From an uncultured Aquimarina sp. (lineage in GTDB: Bacteria > Bacteroidota > Bacteroidia > Flavobacteriales > Flavobacteriaceae), in contig CANMSL010000001.1 of assembly GCA_947500505.1 (NCBI GenBank), forward strand, positions 186,001 to 250,000: DNA of 64,000 bases. The letters run 5' to 3'. Positions 52,188 through 60,919 of the stretch are shown here, piece by piece (position 1 is the stretch's first letter; the number at the start of each line of letters is the position of its first letter). The position numbers and the translations under genes are program-made. The notes beneath the pieces were generated by a model. That model did not search any database. It worked only from the letters and a program-made list of their open reading frames with translations, and was not told the origin of the DNA.

Positions 52188-52245
52188 AAAAGTGTCAATA
52201 TTTATTTGATGAAAAATTTTATATTGAGTCAAATTAAAAAGGTGC
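52181..52245. promoter_or_regulatory. Direct repeat before the AraC gene, overlapping the mobC stop
   Basis: AAATTAAAAARGTG occurs at 52181 and again exactly 50 bp on at 52231, one copy spanning the coupling-protein stop codon and the other 27 bp before the AraC TTG start. Spacing by five helical turns suggests paired AraC sites. The cargo promoter was therefore placed directly against the mobilisation module. Confidence 0.4.
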
Positions 52246-52257
52246 ACTAATAACAAA

Positions 52258-53160
52258 TTGAAATCCCATAAGATATACGAAAGCATAAGCGAATTCTTCG
52301 CTTCCATCAATCTGGAAATTGAACAGGATTTCGATTTCACCATCCATAGCCTGGACAAACTTCACGGAGAAGACCCGATGACTTCCCCGTATTTCAGAAC
52401 AGATTATGTAGCGTTCTTGGTCATCGAATCCGGAAAAGGGCATTACACCATAGATGAAAACTGGTTCGAGTTAAAACCTTTTTCTTTTTACTTCACTTTG
52501 CCGGGCCATCTTAAATCCTTTACCATTGAAGAGAACTGGAAAGGCTATATGATTACCTTCTCTTTAGAATTTTTAAGGTCGCAATACCCAGGAAGTGTTC
52601 AGCACGATTTTCCGTTTTTGCTCAACGAGACCGTTCCCGTGATGTATTTGGATGACAAAACTTTTGACAGAATCTCTGAGATGAGTACGTCTATGGAAAA
52701 AGATTATAATGGTGACTCTTCGTTCAAAAAGCGAATAGTCGCCAATCAGTTGGTCACCTTCCTATTTCTCACCAAAGAGTTATTGTTGTCCCATAAAGCG
52801 ATTATCTCGACCGAGAACCGGCCTGCGGAAATCGTAAAATTGTTTCAGACGGCGCTCAATAAAAACCTCTTGGATATCGTAAAGGGTAATGCGATCCACA
52901 TACTGAATGTACAAGAGTATGCCGATGAACTATCAATGCACCCCAACTATCTAAGCAATGTGGTAAAATCGGAAACAGGTAAGACCGTGAAAGATTGGAT
53001 TGATGAGCGAATTATCTCGGAGGCCAAATCACTTTTAAACAATACGAATAAAACCATTGCGCAAATTGCATACGGTCTCACTTTTGACGACACGTCCAAT
53101 TTCTCACGCTTTTTCAAGAAAAAAACAGGGCTTACCCCTGCGAAATATCGTCAATCTTAG
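52258..53160 (+). CDS. AraC-family transcriptional regulator
   Basis: A 300-residue protein, TTG start at 52258. N-terminal cupin-like sensor (VAFLVIESGKGHYTIDENWF, LPGHLKSFTI) and C-terminal double HTH (VQEYADELSMHPNYLSNVVK, IAQIAYGLTFDDTSNFSRFF, KTGLTPAKYRQS). It belongs to the same regulator group as those at 4405 and 12809. It lies at the head of the cargo and probably switches the SDR gene that follows. Confidence 0.88.
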   Translation: MKSHKIYESISEFFASINLEIEQDFDFTIHSLDKLHGEDPMTSPYFRTDYVAFLVIESGKGHYTIDENWFELKPFSFYFTLPGHLKSFTIEENWKGYMITFSLEFLRSQYPGSVQHDFPFLLNETVPVMYLDDKTFDRISEMSTSMEKDYNGDSSFKKRIVANQLVTFLFLTKELLLSHKAIISTENRPAEIVKLFQTALNKNLLDIVKGNAIHILNVQEYADELSMHPNYLSNVVKSETGKTVKDWIDERIISEAKSLLNNTNKTIAQIAYGLTFDDTSNFSRFFKKKTGLTPAKYRQS

Positions 53161-53269
53161 AAATTGACCATAAGGCCTTAAAAACAGACCTAACCTGCCC
53201 TGCCCTTTTACTGGACATTTGTAGTGTAATTAAAAAACAAATAATAATTCACTAAAAAATTATAGTAAA

Positions 53270-54028
53270 ATGGAAAATTTAAATCAAAATTTAAAAGGAA
53301 AAGTAGCAATCGTAACCGGAGCATCTAAAAACTTGGGTGCACAAACCGCTACGTATTTAGGAAATGCAGGTGCAAACGTCATTGTACACCACTTTAGTGA
53401 CCATAGTAAAGAAAACGCACAAAGCATAGTCGATACTATCAAATCTTCGGATGGCGATGCCAAATTGGTACAGGCAGACCTGAGAAGTGTTTCGGAAATC
53501 AAAAATCTTTTTGACGAAGCGGAAAACACCTTTGGAAAAGTGGACATTCTCGTCAATACGGCAGGAACAATGTTGAAGAAACCCGCTGCTGAAGTTCAAG
53601 AAGACGAGTATGACCAAATGTTCAACATCCACACCAAAACGGCCTTCTTTTTACTTAGCGAAGCAGCAAAACGAGTACAGGATGGTGGACGTATCGTAAA
53701 CATTTCCACTACGCTTACTTCGGTAACCACAGGGTTCTATTCTGTATATGCAGGTGCCAAAGCCGCTACAGAACAATTTGTAAAGATGATTGCCAAAGAA
53801 ATCGGTTCAAGAGGCATTACGGTCAATTCAATTGCGCCAGGTCCATTGAACACTTCGTTCTTCTACCCAGTAGAAAACGACCAGTCCATCGACTTCTTAA
53901 AGCATATGTCGGTTCAAAACCGATTGGGAGAGATTTCTGATGTGATTCCGGCGATAAAGTTCCTGACCAGTCCCGAAGCGGGTTGGGTGACCGCCCAAAA
54001 CATCCGTGTAAATGGCGGAATGTTCTAA
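53270..54028 (+). CDS. SDR-family oxidoreductase (FabG-like)
   Basis: A 252-residue classical SDR: VTGASKNLGAQTATY cofactor motif, LVNTAGT (NxAG with Thr in place of Asn), ISTTLTS catalytic Ser region, YSVYAGAKAATEQF active site Tyr and Lys, and ITVNSIAPGPLNT. The QNIRVNGGMF end is typical of glucose/3-oxoacyl reductase-like SDRs. Substrate unknown. First enzyme of the plus-strand cargo operon. Confidence 0.88.
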   Translation: MENLNQNLKGKVAIVTGASKNLGAQTATYLGNAGANVIVHHFSDHSKENAQSIVDTIKSSDGDAKLVQADLRSVSEIKNLFDEAENTFGKVDILVNTAGTMLKKPAAEVQEDEYDQMFNIHTKTAFFLLSEAAKRVQDGGRIVNISTTLTSVTTGFYSVYAGAKAATEQFVKMIAKEIGSRGITVNSIAPGPLNTSFFYPVENDQSIDFLKHMSVQNRLGEISDVIPAIKFLTSPEAGWVTAQNIRVNGGMF

Positions 54029-54097
54029 AAAAAACAAGAACGAAATGTATAACCAAAAGCAGGGAAGCATTTTCCCTGCTTTTAAAAAATTAAGATA

Positions 54098-54538
54098 ATG
54101 AGACCCACAGCAATAAACATCGAGAAATTAAGTAAAGTGCCTTTTTTTAATGCGCTTTCGAAAAAGCAATTAGAACAAGTAGCAGAAGAAGCAGATGAGT
54201 TCGGTTTTGAAGCCAACGAAGTGGTAAGGGAAGAATCGGTAGTAACCGATGCGTTTTGGATTCTCTTGTACGGAAGTTGGAAAATGGAACGCTTTCTTCC
54301 GAATAATACCGAACCATTAATATATGAAACAGATAAAATCGGTACCTGGCATAGTGGTATCAAAGTGATAGATGCTATCGCACCTGTAAAAGTTACCGCC
54401 ACATCGCACTCTTATATTATGCGAGTGCCTGTTCCATTGATGAACAAATGGATTAGAGAAGGTTTCCCAATAAGGCGACATCTTTTAAAAGGCATAGCTT
54501 CTGGCGCCAATCGCATTCTTGAAGAACTTGAAAGCTAA
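54098..54538 (+). CDS. Stand-alone cyclic-nucleotide-binding-fold protein
   Basis: A 146-residue protein with KLSKVPFFNALSKKQLEQVA, ANEVVREESVVTDAFWILLY and ATSHSYIMRVPVPLMNKWIR, the order of a cNMP-binding beta-roll. It lacks the HTH of Crp proteins and the usual phosphate-binding cassette (FGExALL/RAAxx), so it may not bind cAMP. A clear relative with an added lipoprotein-like N-terminus lies at 58248-58766 in the opposing operon. A small-molecule binding or scaffold role is inferred. Confidence 0.6.
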   Translation: MRPTAINIEKLSKVPFFNALSKKQLEQVAEEADEFGFEANEVVREESVVTDAFWILLYGSWKMERFLPNNTEPLIYETDKIGTWHSGIKVIDAIAPVKVTATSHSYIMRVPVPLMNKWIREGFPIRRHLLKGIASGANRILEELES

Positions 54539-54614
54539 TAAAGTGCCGTAAATGCTTGGGATTCTGACAGTAAATAATCGAACCGAGGGCTATATTTAAG
54601 ATTTAGTCGAACAC

Positions 54615-55610
54615 TTGAAAAAAACCATAAAAATGAGAGCAACACTATTGATGCTATTGGTTGCATTCGCCCATATAAATTTAATGGGCCAAACCAACAA
54701 AACGGATACCGATAAACTGAACGAACTTCTGGACAAGCAAGCACTGTCTGAACTTATTGTAAGCTACGGACATTCTTTTGATAGGAAAGATTGGAAATTG
54801 CACCGTTCTTTATTTACCGATGAGATAGAAATGGATTTTTCCGCATCCATTGGTGGAAGCGGACTCACCACATTTGATGCCGACGAGTGGGTAGGTTTGG
54901 TGAAACCTTTTTTTCAAAACCTTAACGCTACCCAACATATCGGATATCCTTTAAGTATTGAAATTGACGGCGATTCAGCTTTTGTAAGGTCAATGCTTCA
55001 CGCACAGCATTTTCTGCCCAACAAAGTTGGTGGTAGCATACAGCGAATGATAGGCTATTACGATAATTACTGTGTAAGAACCGCCCAAGGATGGAAAATC
55101 AAACGAATGATTCAATACATCGACTGGAACGAAGGTAACTGGTACATTTTCGAAAAAGCAGCAGGAATCGTTGGTGAAAATACTGATATTTCAGACCAAT
55201 TTAAGCCCAATCACGTGGCCTTGCGAGTTACCAACCTTGAAAAATCAATTGCCTGGTACCAAAATGTCTTCGGAGCTACCGTTTTAAGGCGTTCCAAAGT
55301 TGAAAATATAGACCCTGATATTGAAATTGCTTTTTTAGAAATCTCAAATGCTTTTCACGTTGAGTTGGTCGGTGGTGGCAACCCCTTGGGCAATAAACCA
55401 GAACTTCCGGCATCCATTAAAGAAGATTATCAAGTACAGGGCTACAAACATATCGGCTTTAAGATAAAAGACTACGATACGGTGATGCAGCATTTAAAGG
55501 ACAATAACGTAGATGTTTTCTACGAAATAGAACGCCCGGATTACGGTGTACGCATTGTGCTTTTACACGATATTAACGGATACACCATTGAACTTTATGC
55601 AGACTTATAA
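54615..55610 (+). CDS. Secreted SnoaL-VOC fusion protein
   Basis: A 331-residue protein. Signal peptide LLMLLVAFAHINLMGQ (TTG 54615 gives a Lys-rich n-region; ATG 54633 is the alternative). Residues 30-180 are a SnoaL_4-type domain (LSELIVSYGHSFDRKDWKLH, SLFTDEIEMDFS). Residues 195-331 are a glyoxalase/VOC domain (PNHVALRVTNLEKSIAWYQN, FHVELVGGG, YKHIGFKIKDYDTVM, YTIELYADL) with a His and Glu that could bind metal. A fusion of two small ligand-handling folds, exported. The end overlaps the cyclase start. Confidence 0.75.
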   Translation: MKKTIKMRATLLMLLVAFAHINLMGQTNKTDTDKLNELLDKQALSELIVSYGHSFDRKDWKLHRSLFTDEIEMDFSASIGGSGLTTFDADEWVGLVKPFFQNLNATQHIGYPLSIEIDGDSAFVRSMLHAQHFLPNKVGGSIQRMIGYYDNYCVRTAQGWKIKRMIQYIDWNEGNWYIFEKAAGIVGENTDISDQFKPNHVALRVTNLEKSIAWYQNVFGATVLRRSKVENIDPDIEIAFLEISNAFHVELVGGGNPLGNKPELPASIKEDYQVQGYKHIGFKIKDYDTVMQHLKDNNVDVFYEIERPDYGVRIVLLHDINGYTIELYADL

Positions 55611-56565
55611 ATCTATTAAAATAAAAAGATATTTTTTAGCCATTTTGTTATTGCCGCTACAGATGTTAGCACAAGAAAAAGAACAGAACTCGCCTTGGGT
55701 TGTTACCCCTTCAGAAATGAAGTCAGAATATGGTACTGCAGATGAAAGAGGTGCTACCAACAAATTGACGCCCGATAAGCTATTGAATGCTATTAGCCTT
55801 GTCAAAAAAGGTGAGCTTATTAGTCTGGCCATTGACCTGGACAGAAATACCCCAGCTTATGGATGGCGGAGATTTGAGTTGGTAGTCAGTCAGAACGAAG
55901 GCACCTATCATTCTAACAATGAGGATATTGTTTATGCACCCATCAATACCGGAACCCAAATCGATGGCTTGGCGCATATGGGTGTGGATGGACATTTTTT
56001 TAATGGATTCAAGGGAGACGACATACAGACCGTTTCTGGTCTGAAGAAATTGGGTATTGAGAACGCACCACCAATTGTAACCAAGGGAATTATATTGGAT
56101 ATAACAGCCGTTCGCAAAACGGACCGACTAAAACCCGGTGAATTGATTACGGTAAACGATGTTGAGGCTGCCATGCAATTGCAAAAGATTCAAAAAATAG
56201 GCGATGGCGATGTGGTTTTGTTCTACACAGGCCATAGTCTGTTGCTAAATAATAAAGACGATAAAAAGGAATTTCTGTCGGGTGAACCAGGGCCAGGCAT
56301 AGAGGTTGTGGAATATTTGGCATCGAAAGGGGTTGTTGCCGTGGGTAGTGATACACCCTCCTTGGAAGTCATACCATTTGAAAAAGAAGGGATTCTGTTT
56401 CCAGTACATCAATTACTATTGGCCAAACATGGCATCCATATTTTGGAAAATGTAGCAACGGGAAGGTTGGTTGAAAAAGGATGGGCGGAATTTCTATTTA
56501 TTGCCACACCATTACCAATCGTTGGTTCTTCAAGCTCATGGATAAACCCCATAGCCATTAATTAG
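55597..56565 (+). CDS. Secreted cyclase-family hydrolase
   Basis: From ATG 55597, 322 residues with a signal peptide ending QMLAQ. The frame is open to 55546, but that start lies inside the VOC gene. TGTQIDGLAHMGVDGHFFNG is the metal-site region (family pattern HxGTHxDxPxH, here with Gln for the second His), followed by VVEYLASKGVVAVGSDTPSL. Related enzymes open lactones or hydrolyse amides (kynurenine formamidase group). Substrate unknown. It overlaps the SnoaL-VOC gene by 14 bp, so the two are coupled. Converges with 56586. Confidence 0.75.
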   Translation: MQTYKSIKIKRYFLAILLLPLQMLAQEKEQNSPWVVTPSEMKSEYGTADERGATNKLTPDKLLNAISLVKKGELISLAIDLDRNTPAYGWRRFELVVSQNEGTYHSNNEDIVYAPINTGTQIDGLAHMGVDGHFFNGFKGDDIQTVSGLKKLGIENAPPIVTKGIILDITAVRKTDRLKPGELITVNDVEAAMQLQKIQKIGDGDVVLFYTGHSLLLNNKDDKKEFLSGEPGPGIEVVEYLASKGVVAVGSDTPSLEVIPFEKEGILFPVHQLLLAKHGIHILENVATGRLVEKGWAEFLFIATPLPIVGSSSSWINPIAIN

Positions 56566-56585
56566 AAGTAGTTCTTAAAAACTAT

Positions 56586-57131
56586 TTACTTCTTCAACCA
56601 TTTAGCGAATAAGCGTATCATTCTGGGCATCACGATCCTACTAAGCAATGGAATCAGGATAATCGTCAAGATTAAATTATCGACCAACATTGGGGTGACG
56701 GCCAAAACAGGCCTTAACAATAATATAAGTCCACAAATAAGCGGATAAATGGCCAACCAAGTGATGAAGTCCATTTTCCACATGGGTATTTGTTCTTGTT
56801 TGTGTGGAATAATAAACCAATTCTCAAAACCTTTTACCACATTGATTTCAGGCCCAAACGCTGTGCTCTCTTCGGCGAGTGTGTTCCAGTTTTTTCGTTC
56901 TTGTGAGTCACGCCATTTGTAAAGGCTCTCAAAACTGTCAAATTTTAAAATGACATCATATTCCAAAGTATCGGCAGATATGGGTCTGATGATATCGATA
57001 CTCAAAAAACCATCGAATTTTTTAATGGTCTTCACCACATCTTCAAGTTGTTTTTCAAAAACGTGTTGATACTCTTGTATCACTATGCGTTTTACTGAAA
57101 CCGTAACAGGTATGTTCAAATCGTCAGACAC
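56586..57131 (-). CDS. ABM-domain membrane protein
   Basis: A 181-residue protein. Residues 5-100 are an antibiotic-biosynthesis-monooxygenase-like ferredoxin fold (SVKRIVIQEYQHVFEKQLED, FDGFLSIDIIRPISADTLEY, FDSFESLYKWRDSQERKNW). Then come MDFITWLAIYPLICGLILLL and LILTIILIPLLSRIVMPRMI, two or more membrane segments. ABM with a C-terminal membrane hairpin is a known but uncharacterised arrangement. The start overlaps the ADH gene end by 8 bp. Confidence 0.75.
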   Translation of the reverse strand: MSDDLNIPVTVSVKRIVIQEYQHVFEKQLEDVVKTIKKFDGFLSIDIIRPISADTLEYDVILKFDSFESLYKWRDSQERKNWNTLAEESTAFGPEINVVKGFENWFIIPHKQEQIPMWKMDFITWLAIYPLICGLILLLRPVLAVTPMLVDNLILTIILIPLLSRIVMPRMIRLFAKWLKK

Positions 57132-58236
57132 TTGCTATTTTGATTATAGGCTTTATGGCTTTACCCGATTTCATATCTTCAATGGCCTTGTTTATTTCTT
57201 TGAAGTCGTAGTACGATATCAATTTGTCAAAGGGAAATTTACCATTGAGGTACATATCAATTAAAGCGGGAACAAAAACTTGGGGTACGCTATGTCCTTC
57301 AACGATTCCTACAATGGTTTTGCCATTATTGAGAACATCATTTACATCAATGCCAACTTCTGCGTCAAGTGGTGGCGCCCCAATGATCCCACAAACGCCC
57401 TTTTTACCCAATGATTTAATAGCTTGTGAAAGCACTTTTGGGTTACCTGTAGATTCGATGGTATAGTCGACACCCATTTCTGAAGTGTACTTCTTTATCT
57501 CGTCTACGGCATCAAGTTCCTTGCCATTGATGGTTTTTGTCGCGCCCAATTCCTTGGCCAAATTCAATCGTTCTGGTACGATGTCAACTACGATTATTTC
57601 TGAACAGTTGATGGAATTGGCAGCCATCACGGCTGATAAACCTACCGAACCTGCACCGAAAACCGCTATAGAACTTCCAGATTCTGGTCGTAATACATTG
57701 AGTACACCACCAGCACCGGTTTGTACGCCACAGCCCAAAGGGCCAAGAATCTCTAGGGGAACGTCTTTGGAAACCTTTACCGCATTTCGCTCGTGTGCAA
57801 GCGAATATGTGGCAAAGGAAGATTGTTGAAAGTAGTGTCCATTTAGGTTTTTACCATCAAAACTGTAGGCGTTATTTCCTGCAGTACGCTTCCCCATAAA
57901 GTTGAGATCAAAATAGTTGCTGCAATAGGTTGGTTGTCCTTGGTTACAAGAATCACATTTTCCGCAAGAACCAAAGCTCATTACTATATGGTCACCTACG
58001 GCGATGTTAGAAACATTCCTACCTATTTTTTCGACGATGCCCGAACCTTCGTGCCCACCGACCATGGGCAAGGGAATGGGATATATTTGCTCTGGGATGA
58101 TTAAATCACCGGCACATATACCACAACCAACATTGCGAACCAAAATTTCATTATCTGTAGGTGGTTCGATTTCAATGGGCGCAATGCTAAAATTCCCATT
58201 CTTCTCAAATACGATTGCCGCTTTTGCAAGTACCAT
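57124..58236 (-). CDS. Zinc-dependent aryl-alcohol-type dehydrogenase
   Basis: A 370-residue medium-chain dehydrogenase. CGICAGDLI and GGHEGSGIVEKIG bind the catalytic zinc, CGKCDSCNQGQPTYC the structural zinc, and AVFGAGSVGLSAVMAAN the NAD cofactor. GPLGCGVQTGAGGVLNVLRP is characteristic of the benzyl/aryl-alcohol dehydrogenase branch. It probably oxidises an alcohol to an aldehyde, or reverses it. Second gene from the end in the minus-strand operon 60409-56586. Confidence 0.88.
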   Translation of the reverse strand: MVLAKAAIVFEKNGNFSIAPIEIEPPTDNEILVRNVGCGICAGDLIIPEQIYPIPLPMVGGHEGSGIVEKIGRNVSNIAVGDHIVMSFGSCGKCDSCNQGQPTYCSNYFDLNFMGKRTAGNNAYSFDGKNLNGHYFQQSSFATYSLAHERNAVKVSKDVPLEILGPLGCGVQTGAGGVLNVLRPESGSSIAVFGAGSVGLSAVMAANSINCSEIIVVDIVPERLNLAKELGATKTINGKELDAVDEIKKYTSEMGVDYTIESTGNPKVLSQAIKSLGKKGVCGIIGAPPLDAEVGIDVNDVLNNGKTIVGIVEGHSVPQVFVPALIDMYLNGKFPFDKLISYYDFKEINKAIEDMKSGKAIKPIIKIASV

Positions 58237-58247
58237 ATCCCGTTGGT

Positions 58248-58766
58248 TTAATAATTAGCGTGCTCTTTTTCCCCTTGGCTAAGTTTATCCAAAATAGGAT
58301 AGTCCATACGTAACATTTCTTCCATTTTGTCTTCAGGTACCAAAAGCACATACGAATGTGACGAAATTGTAAGTTCTTTCAACTCTTCTGGACTGGTCAG
58401 GGAATTTTTTCTGAACCATTTTCCAATATCGTTGACGGCATGTACGTTTTGCCCATCGGTATTCATTTTTATATCCCAAGAGCCATAGAGCAGAACCCAA
58501 TAGGCAGATTCCATTAGACCATCGGTAGGTATTTCTTCATCAGCATTAAAGCCAAATTCATCGGTATGTTCGTCTACCCATTGCAACTGCTCTTGAGAGA
58601 AATCTTCAAAAAAAGGAACCTCTGCAAGTTTTTTTAGGTTTTTTCCATTAGGTGTCATATTGAATTTTGATTTTAAGTGCAGCGCCAATTTTGTATTTGG
58701 TTCTTGGCAACTGCCTAATTGAATAGATGCCAAAAGCGCTGCTATGTAGTTGAAAATTTTTCTCAT
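58248..58766 (-). CDS. cNMP-fold protein with lipoprotein-like N-terminus
   Basis: A 172-residue protein. The N-terminus MRKIFNYIAALLASIQLGSC looks like a lipoprotein signal. From residue 37 the sequence (NLKKLAEVPFFEDFSQEQLQ, ADEEIPTDGLMESAYWVLLY, TISSHSYVLLVPEDKMEEML) matches the stand-alone cNMP-fold protein at 54098-54538 in order and motifs. A Met at residue 36 may be an older start, so the signal could be a later addition. It sits between ADH and an SDR with short gaps. Role unknown. Confidence 0.6.
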   Translation of the reverse strand: MRKIFNYIAALLASIQLGSCQEPNTKLALHLKSKFNMTPNGKNLKKLAEVPFFEDFSQEQLQWVDEHTDEFGFNADEEIPTDGLMESAYWVLLYGSWDIKMNTDGQNVHAVNDIGKWFRKNSLTSPEELKELTISSHSYVLLVPEDKMEEMLRMDYPILDKLSQGEKEHANY

Positions 58767-58772
58767 AATGTA

Positions 58773-59522
58773 TCAGATTGTCGCACCACCATTGACCATA
58801 AATTGATGGCCGGTGATAAATGAACATTCATCACTTGCTACAAAAGCGGTTACATTGGCGATGTCTTTTGGCAATCCCATTTTATTGAGTGGTGACGCTG
58901 CCCTAATTTCTTTTTTATAGGGACTGTCATCGGGCATATCGGCAAATATTCCGGCTTCGTCGGTTGCACCAGGTATTACGGTATTCACGGTTATGCCTCT
59001 TTCGCCCACCTCTTTGGCAAGCACATCGGCAAAGAATTTCGGTGCGGTCTTGCTTCCGCCATATACCGCAAAACCAGCATGTGGATATACTGTTGTACTT
59101 GACGAGATAAGTATGATTCTACCATTGTCCCTAACGTGCTTGGCAGCCTGTTGCATTACAAAAAAAGTACCTTTGGTATTAATATTGAATACCTTGTCAT
59201 ACTGCTCTTCGGTATAATCAACAAAGGGAATGTCTATCAGTTCTATTCCTGCATTTGCTATCACGATATCAACGCCACCAAAAGATTCGATAGCTGCCTC
59301 AAAGAGTTTCTTCGAATCATTTATTTTGCTGTTATCTGCTTTTACAGCAATGACCTTTACCCCAAGCTGTTCTATCTCTTCCGTTGTTTTGTCAGCTGCG
59401 TCTTTATCACCAGCATAATTGAGTACGATATCCGCACCCATATTTGCGAGTTTTACGGCTATGGCCTTACCGATTCCTTTAGTAGAACCGGTAATTAAGG
59501 CCGTTTTTCCTTTAAAGTCCAT
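58773..59522 (-). CDS. SDR-family oxidoreductase (FabG-like)
   Basis: A 249-residue SDR: ITGSTKGIGKAIAVKLANMG, VIANAGIEL (NAG), ISSSTTVYPHAGFAVYGGSK (Ser, Tyr, Lys catalytic set), ITVNTVIPGATDEAGIF and FITGHQFMVNGGATI. Typical 3-oxoacyl/aldehyde reductase-type SDR. It lies 6 bp before the cNMP-fold gene in the minus-strand operon. Confidence 0.88.
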   Translation of the reverse strand: MDFKGKTALITGSTKGIGKAIAVKLANMGADIVLNYAGDKDAADKTTEEIEQLGVKVIAVKADNSKINDSKKLFEAAIESFGGVDIVIANAGIELIDIPFVDYTEEQYDKVFNINTKGTFFVMQQAAKHVRDNGRIILISSSTTVYPHAGFAVYGGSKTAPKFFADVLAKEVGERGITVNTVIPGATDEAGIFADMPDDSPYKKEIRAASPLNKMGLPKDIANVTAFVASDECSFITGHQFMVNGGATI

Positions 59523-59560
59523 TAATTATTTTTTAAATTTTTTTGTGAAATCTAAATCGA

Positions 59561-60409
59561 TTAGACAGTAGCTTCCTCAATTTTTGTCGATTGGGCCAAT
59601 TCCCTGAAATTTTCCAAATCTTTCGAGATTTTTGCCATTTGCTCATCGGCATGTTCCAATGCATAGTCCCCTACAAAGAATCGGAACGGTGCGTTTTCAG
59701 AAAAAGCAGCTTCCATTATCGCTTCTGCGGTCTTGTATGGACTCCATGGTTGCTTTCCGTCGATAGAGTTCAAGAAACCTTTGAATTTACCTACTGTCTC
59801 GCTATAGGCTTCCAATTCTTTTTCCGGTGTTTTTAACGAAGCACCTGCCCAGTTGGTACGCATTGGTCCAGGAAGCACTGTCATAATCTTTATGTTGAAT
59901 GGTTCTACCTCTGCCGCCAAGGAATCGCTAAGTCCTTCAATTGCAATTTTACTGGCGCCATAGAAAGACATTCCAGGTACTGGTGTAAATCCACCAATGG
60001 CAGAGATTTGAATAATGTTTCCACCACCTTGTTCCCTCATATGCGGTAAAACCGCCATGGTCAATAAGGCAGCACCCCAAAAGTTGGTCTCGAATTGTTG
60101 GCGCGCTTCTTCTTCGCTAAATTCTTCCGCAGCACCGATAAGTCCGAAACCTGCATTGTTTATCAAAACGTCAAGATGGCCATATTGGTCTAGTATCCAT
60201 TCTAAAGCCTTGTTACGTTCTTCTTCCATAGTGACATCCATTTTAACAGGGAAGGTATGACCTGGCACTAAATTTTTAAAGTCTTCAAACTGACTTTCCT
60301 TTCTAAGGGTACCGACGACCGTATGTCCTAATTTTGCAGCTACTTCTGCTAAGTTTCTACCAAGACCGCCTGATACTCCGGTGATTAAAATGATTTTTGA
60401 ATTACTCAT
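59561..60409 (-). CDS. SDR-family oxidoreductase
   Basis: A 282-residue SDR: ITGVSGGLGRNLAEVAAKLG, LINNAGFGLIGAAEEFSEEE, ISAIGGFTPVPGMSFYGASK and IKIMTVLPGPMRTNWAG. The extended C-terminus (PFRFFVGDYALEHADEQMAK) matches the SDR subgroup of 13923-14774, so the two are distant paralogues in separate accessory regions. First gene of the minus-strand operon; its promoter must lie in 60410-60680. Confidence 0.88.
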   Translation of the reverse strand: MSNSKIILITGVSGGLGRNLAEVAAKLGHTVVGTLRKESQFEDFKNLVPGHTFPVKMDVTMEEERNKALEWILDQYGHLDVLINNAGFGLIGAAEEFSEEEARQQFETNFWGAALLTMAVLPHMREQGGGNIIQISAIGGFTPVPGMSFYGASKIAIEGLSDSLAAEVEPFNIKIMTVLPGPMRTNWAGASLKTPEKELEAYSETVGKFKGFLNSIDGKQPWSPYKTAEAIMEAAFSENAPFRFFVGDYALEHADEQMAKISKDLENFRELAQSTKIEEATV

Positions 60410-60850
60410 AGTACTATTTTTAAGATTAACATTTTTTTCTGCTAATGCAGTTTTTATGAGTCATAAAGGTATTTAGGAGACTGAACAAACTATGTAACTT
60501 ATTCAACCGTCTTCGACACTTTTCAAAAAAGTATTGACTGAATTTTAGACCTTTATTATAGTAAAGATTTGTGCGAGAAAACTATCACTTTTTAGATGGA
60601 AGGTGGAATTTTACATCTATTGCAGCTATTGGTGTCAAGCTTATCTTAAGCTGTTATCTGAAATACGACTACTTCACATAATTGATGAAAACCATCGGTG
60701 TCCTTGGTGGTGATGGACGAAAAATTGGAATTTACAGACCCTTGACTTTTTGTATTGAAAAGTCTCAATCGGAAGAAAAGAAGATAAAAACAATGGCATT
60801 GATGCTATAAGTAATACTAAAGTAGCTAATGGAACAGTTATTGGAGTTAA
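60410..60850. other. Intergenic region with a possible 41-codon fragment
   Basis: No supported gene. A frame at 60685-60810 on the plus strand reads MKTIGVLGGDGRKIGIYRP and ends after 41 codons. The start MKTIGVLGG is like that of Asp/Glu racemases, so it could be a truncated remnant, but the rest does not support this. The promoter of the minus-strand operon is expected here. Confidence 0.3.
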
Positions 60851-60906
60851 TTGTCAAGTAAAGTATGTAAAAAACTTGACAAAAAGTATAGAATTACATA
60901 TATTTG
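60851..60906 (+). promoter_or_regulatory. abiE promoter with inverted-repeat operator
   Basis: TTGTCAAGT (60851-60859) and ACTTGACAA (60874-60882) form a perfect 9-bp inverted repeat. TTG at 60876 and TATATTTG at 60899-60906 are the -33 and -7 elements, 20 bp apart. The right arm overlaps the -33 box, as expected for AbiEi autorepression. The leader before the ATG at 60920 is about 8-10 nt. Confidence 0.65.
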
Positions 60907-60919
60907 TACCCTTAGAGCT

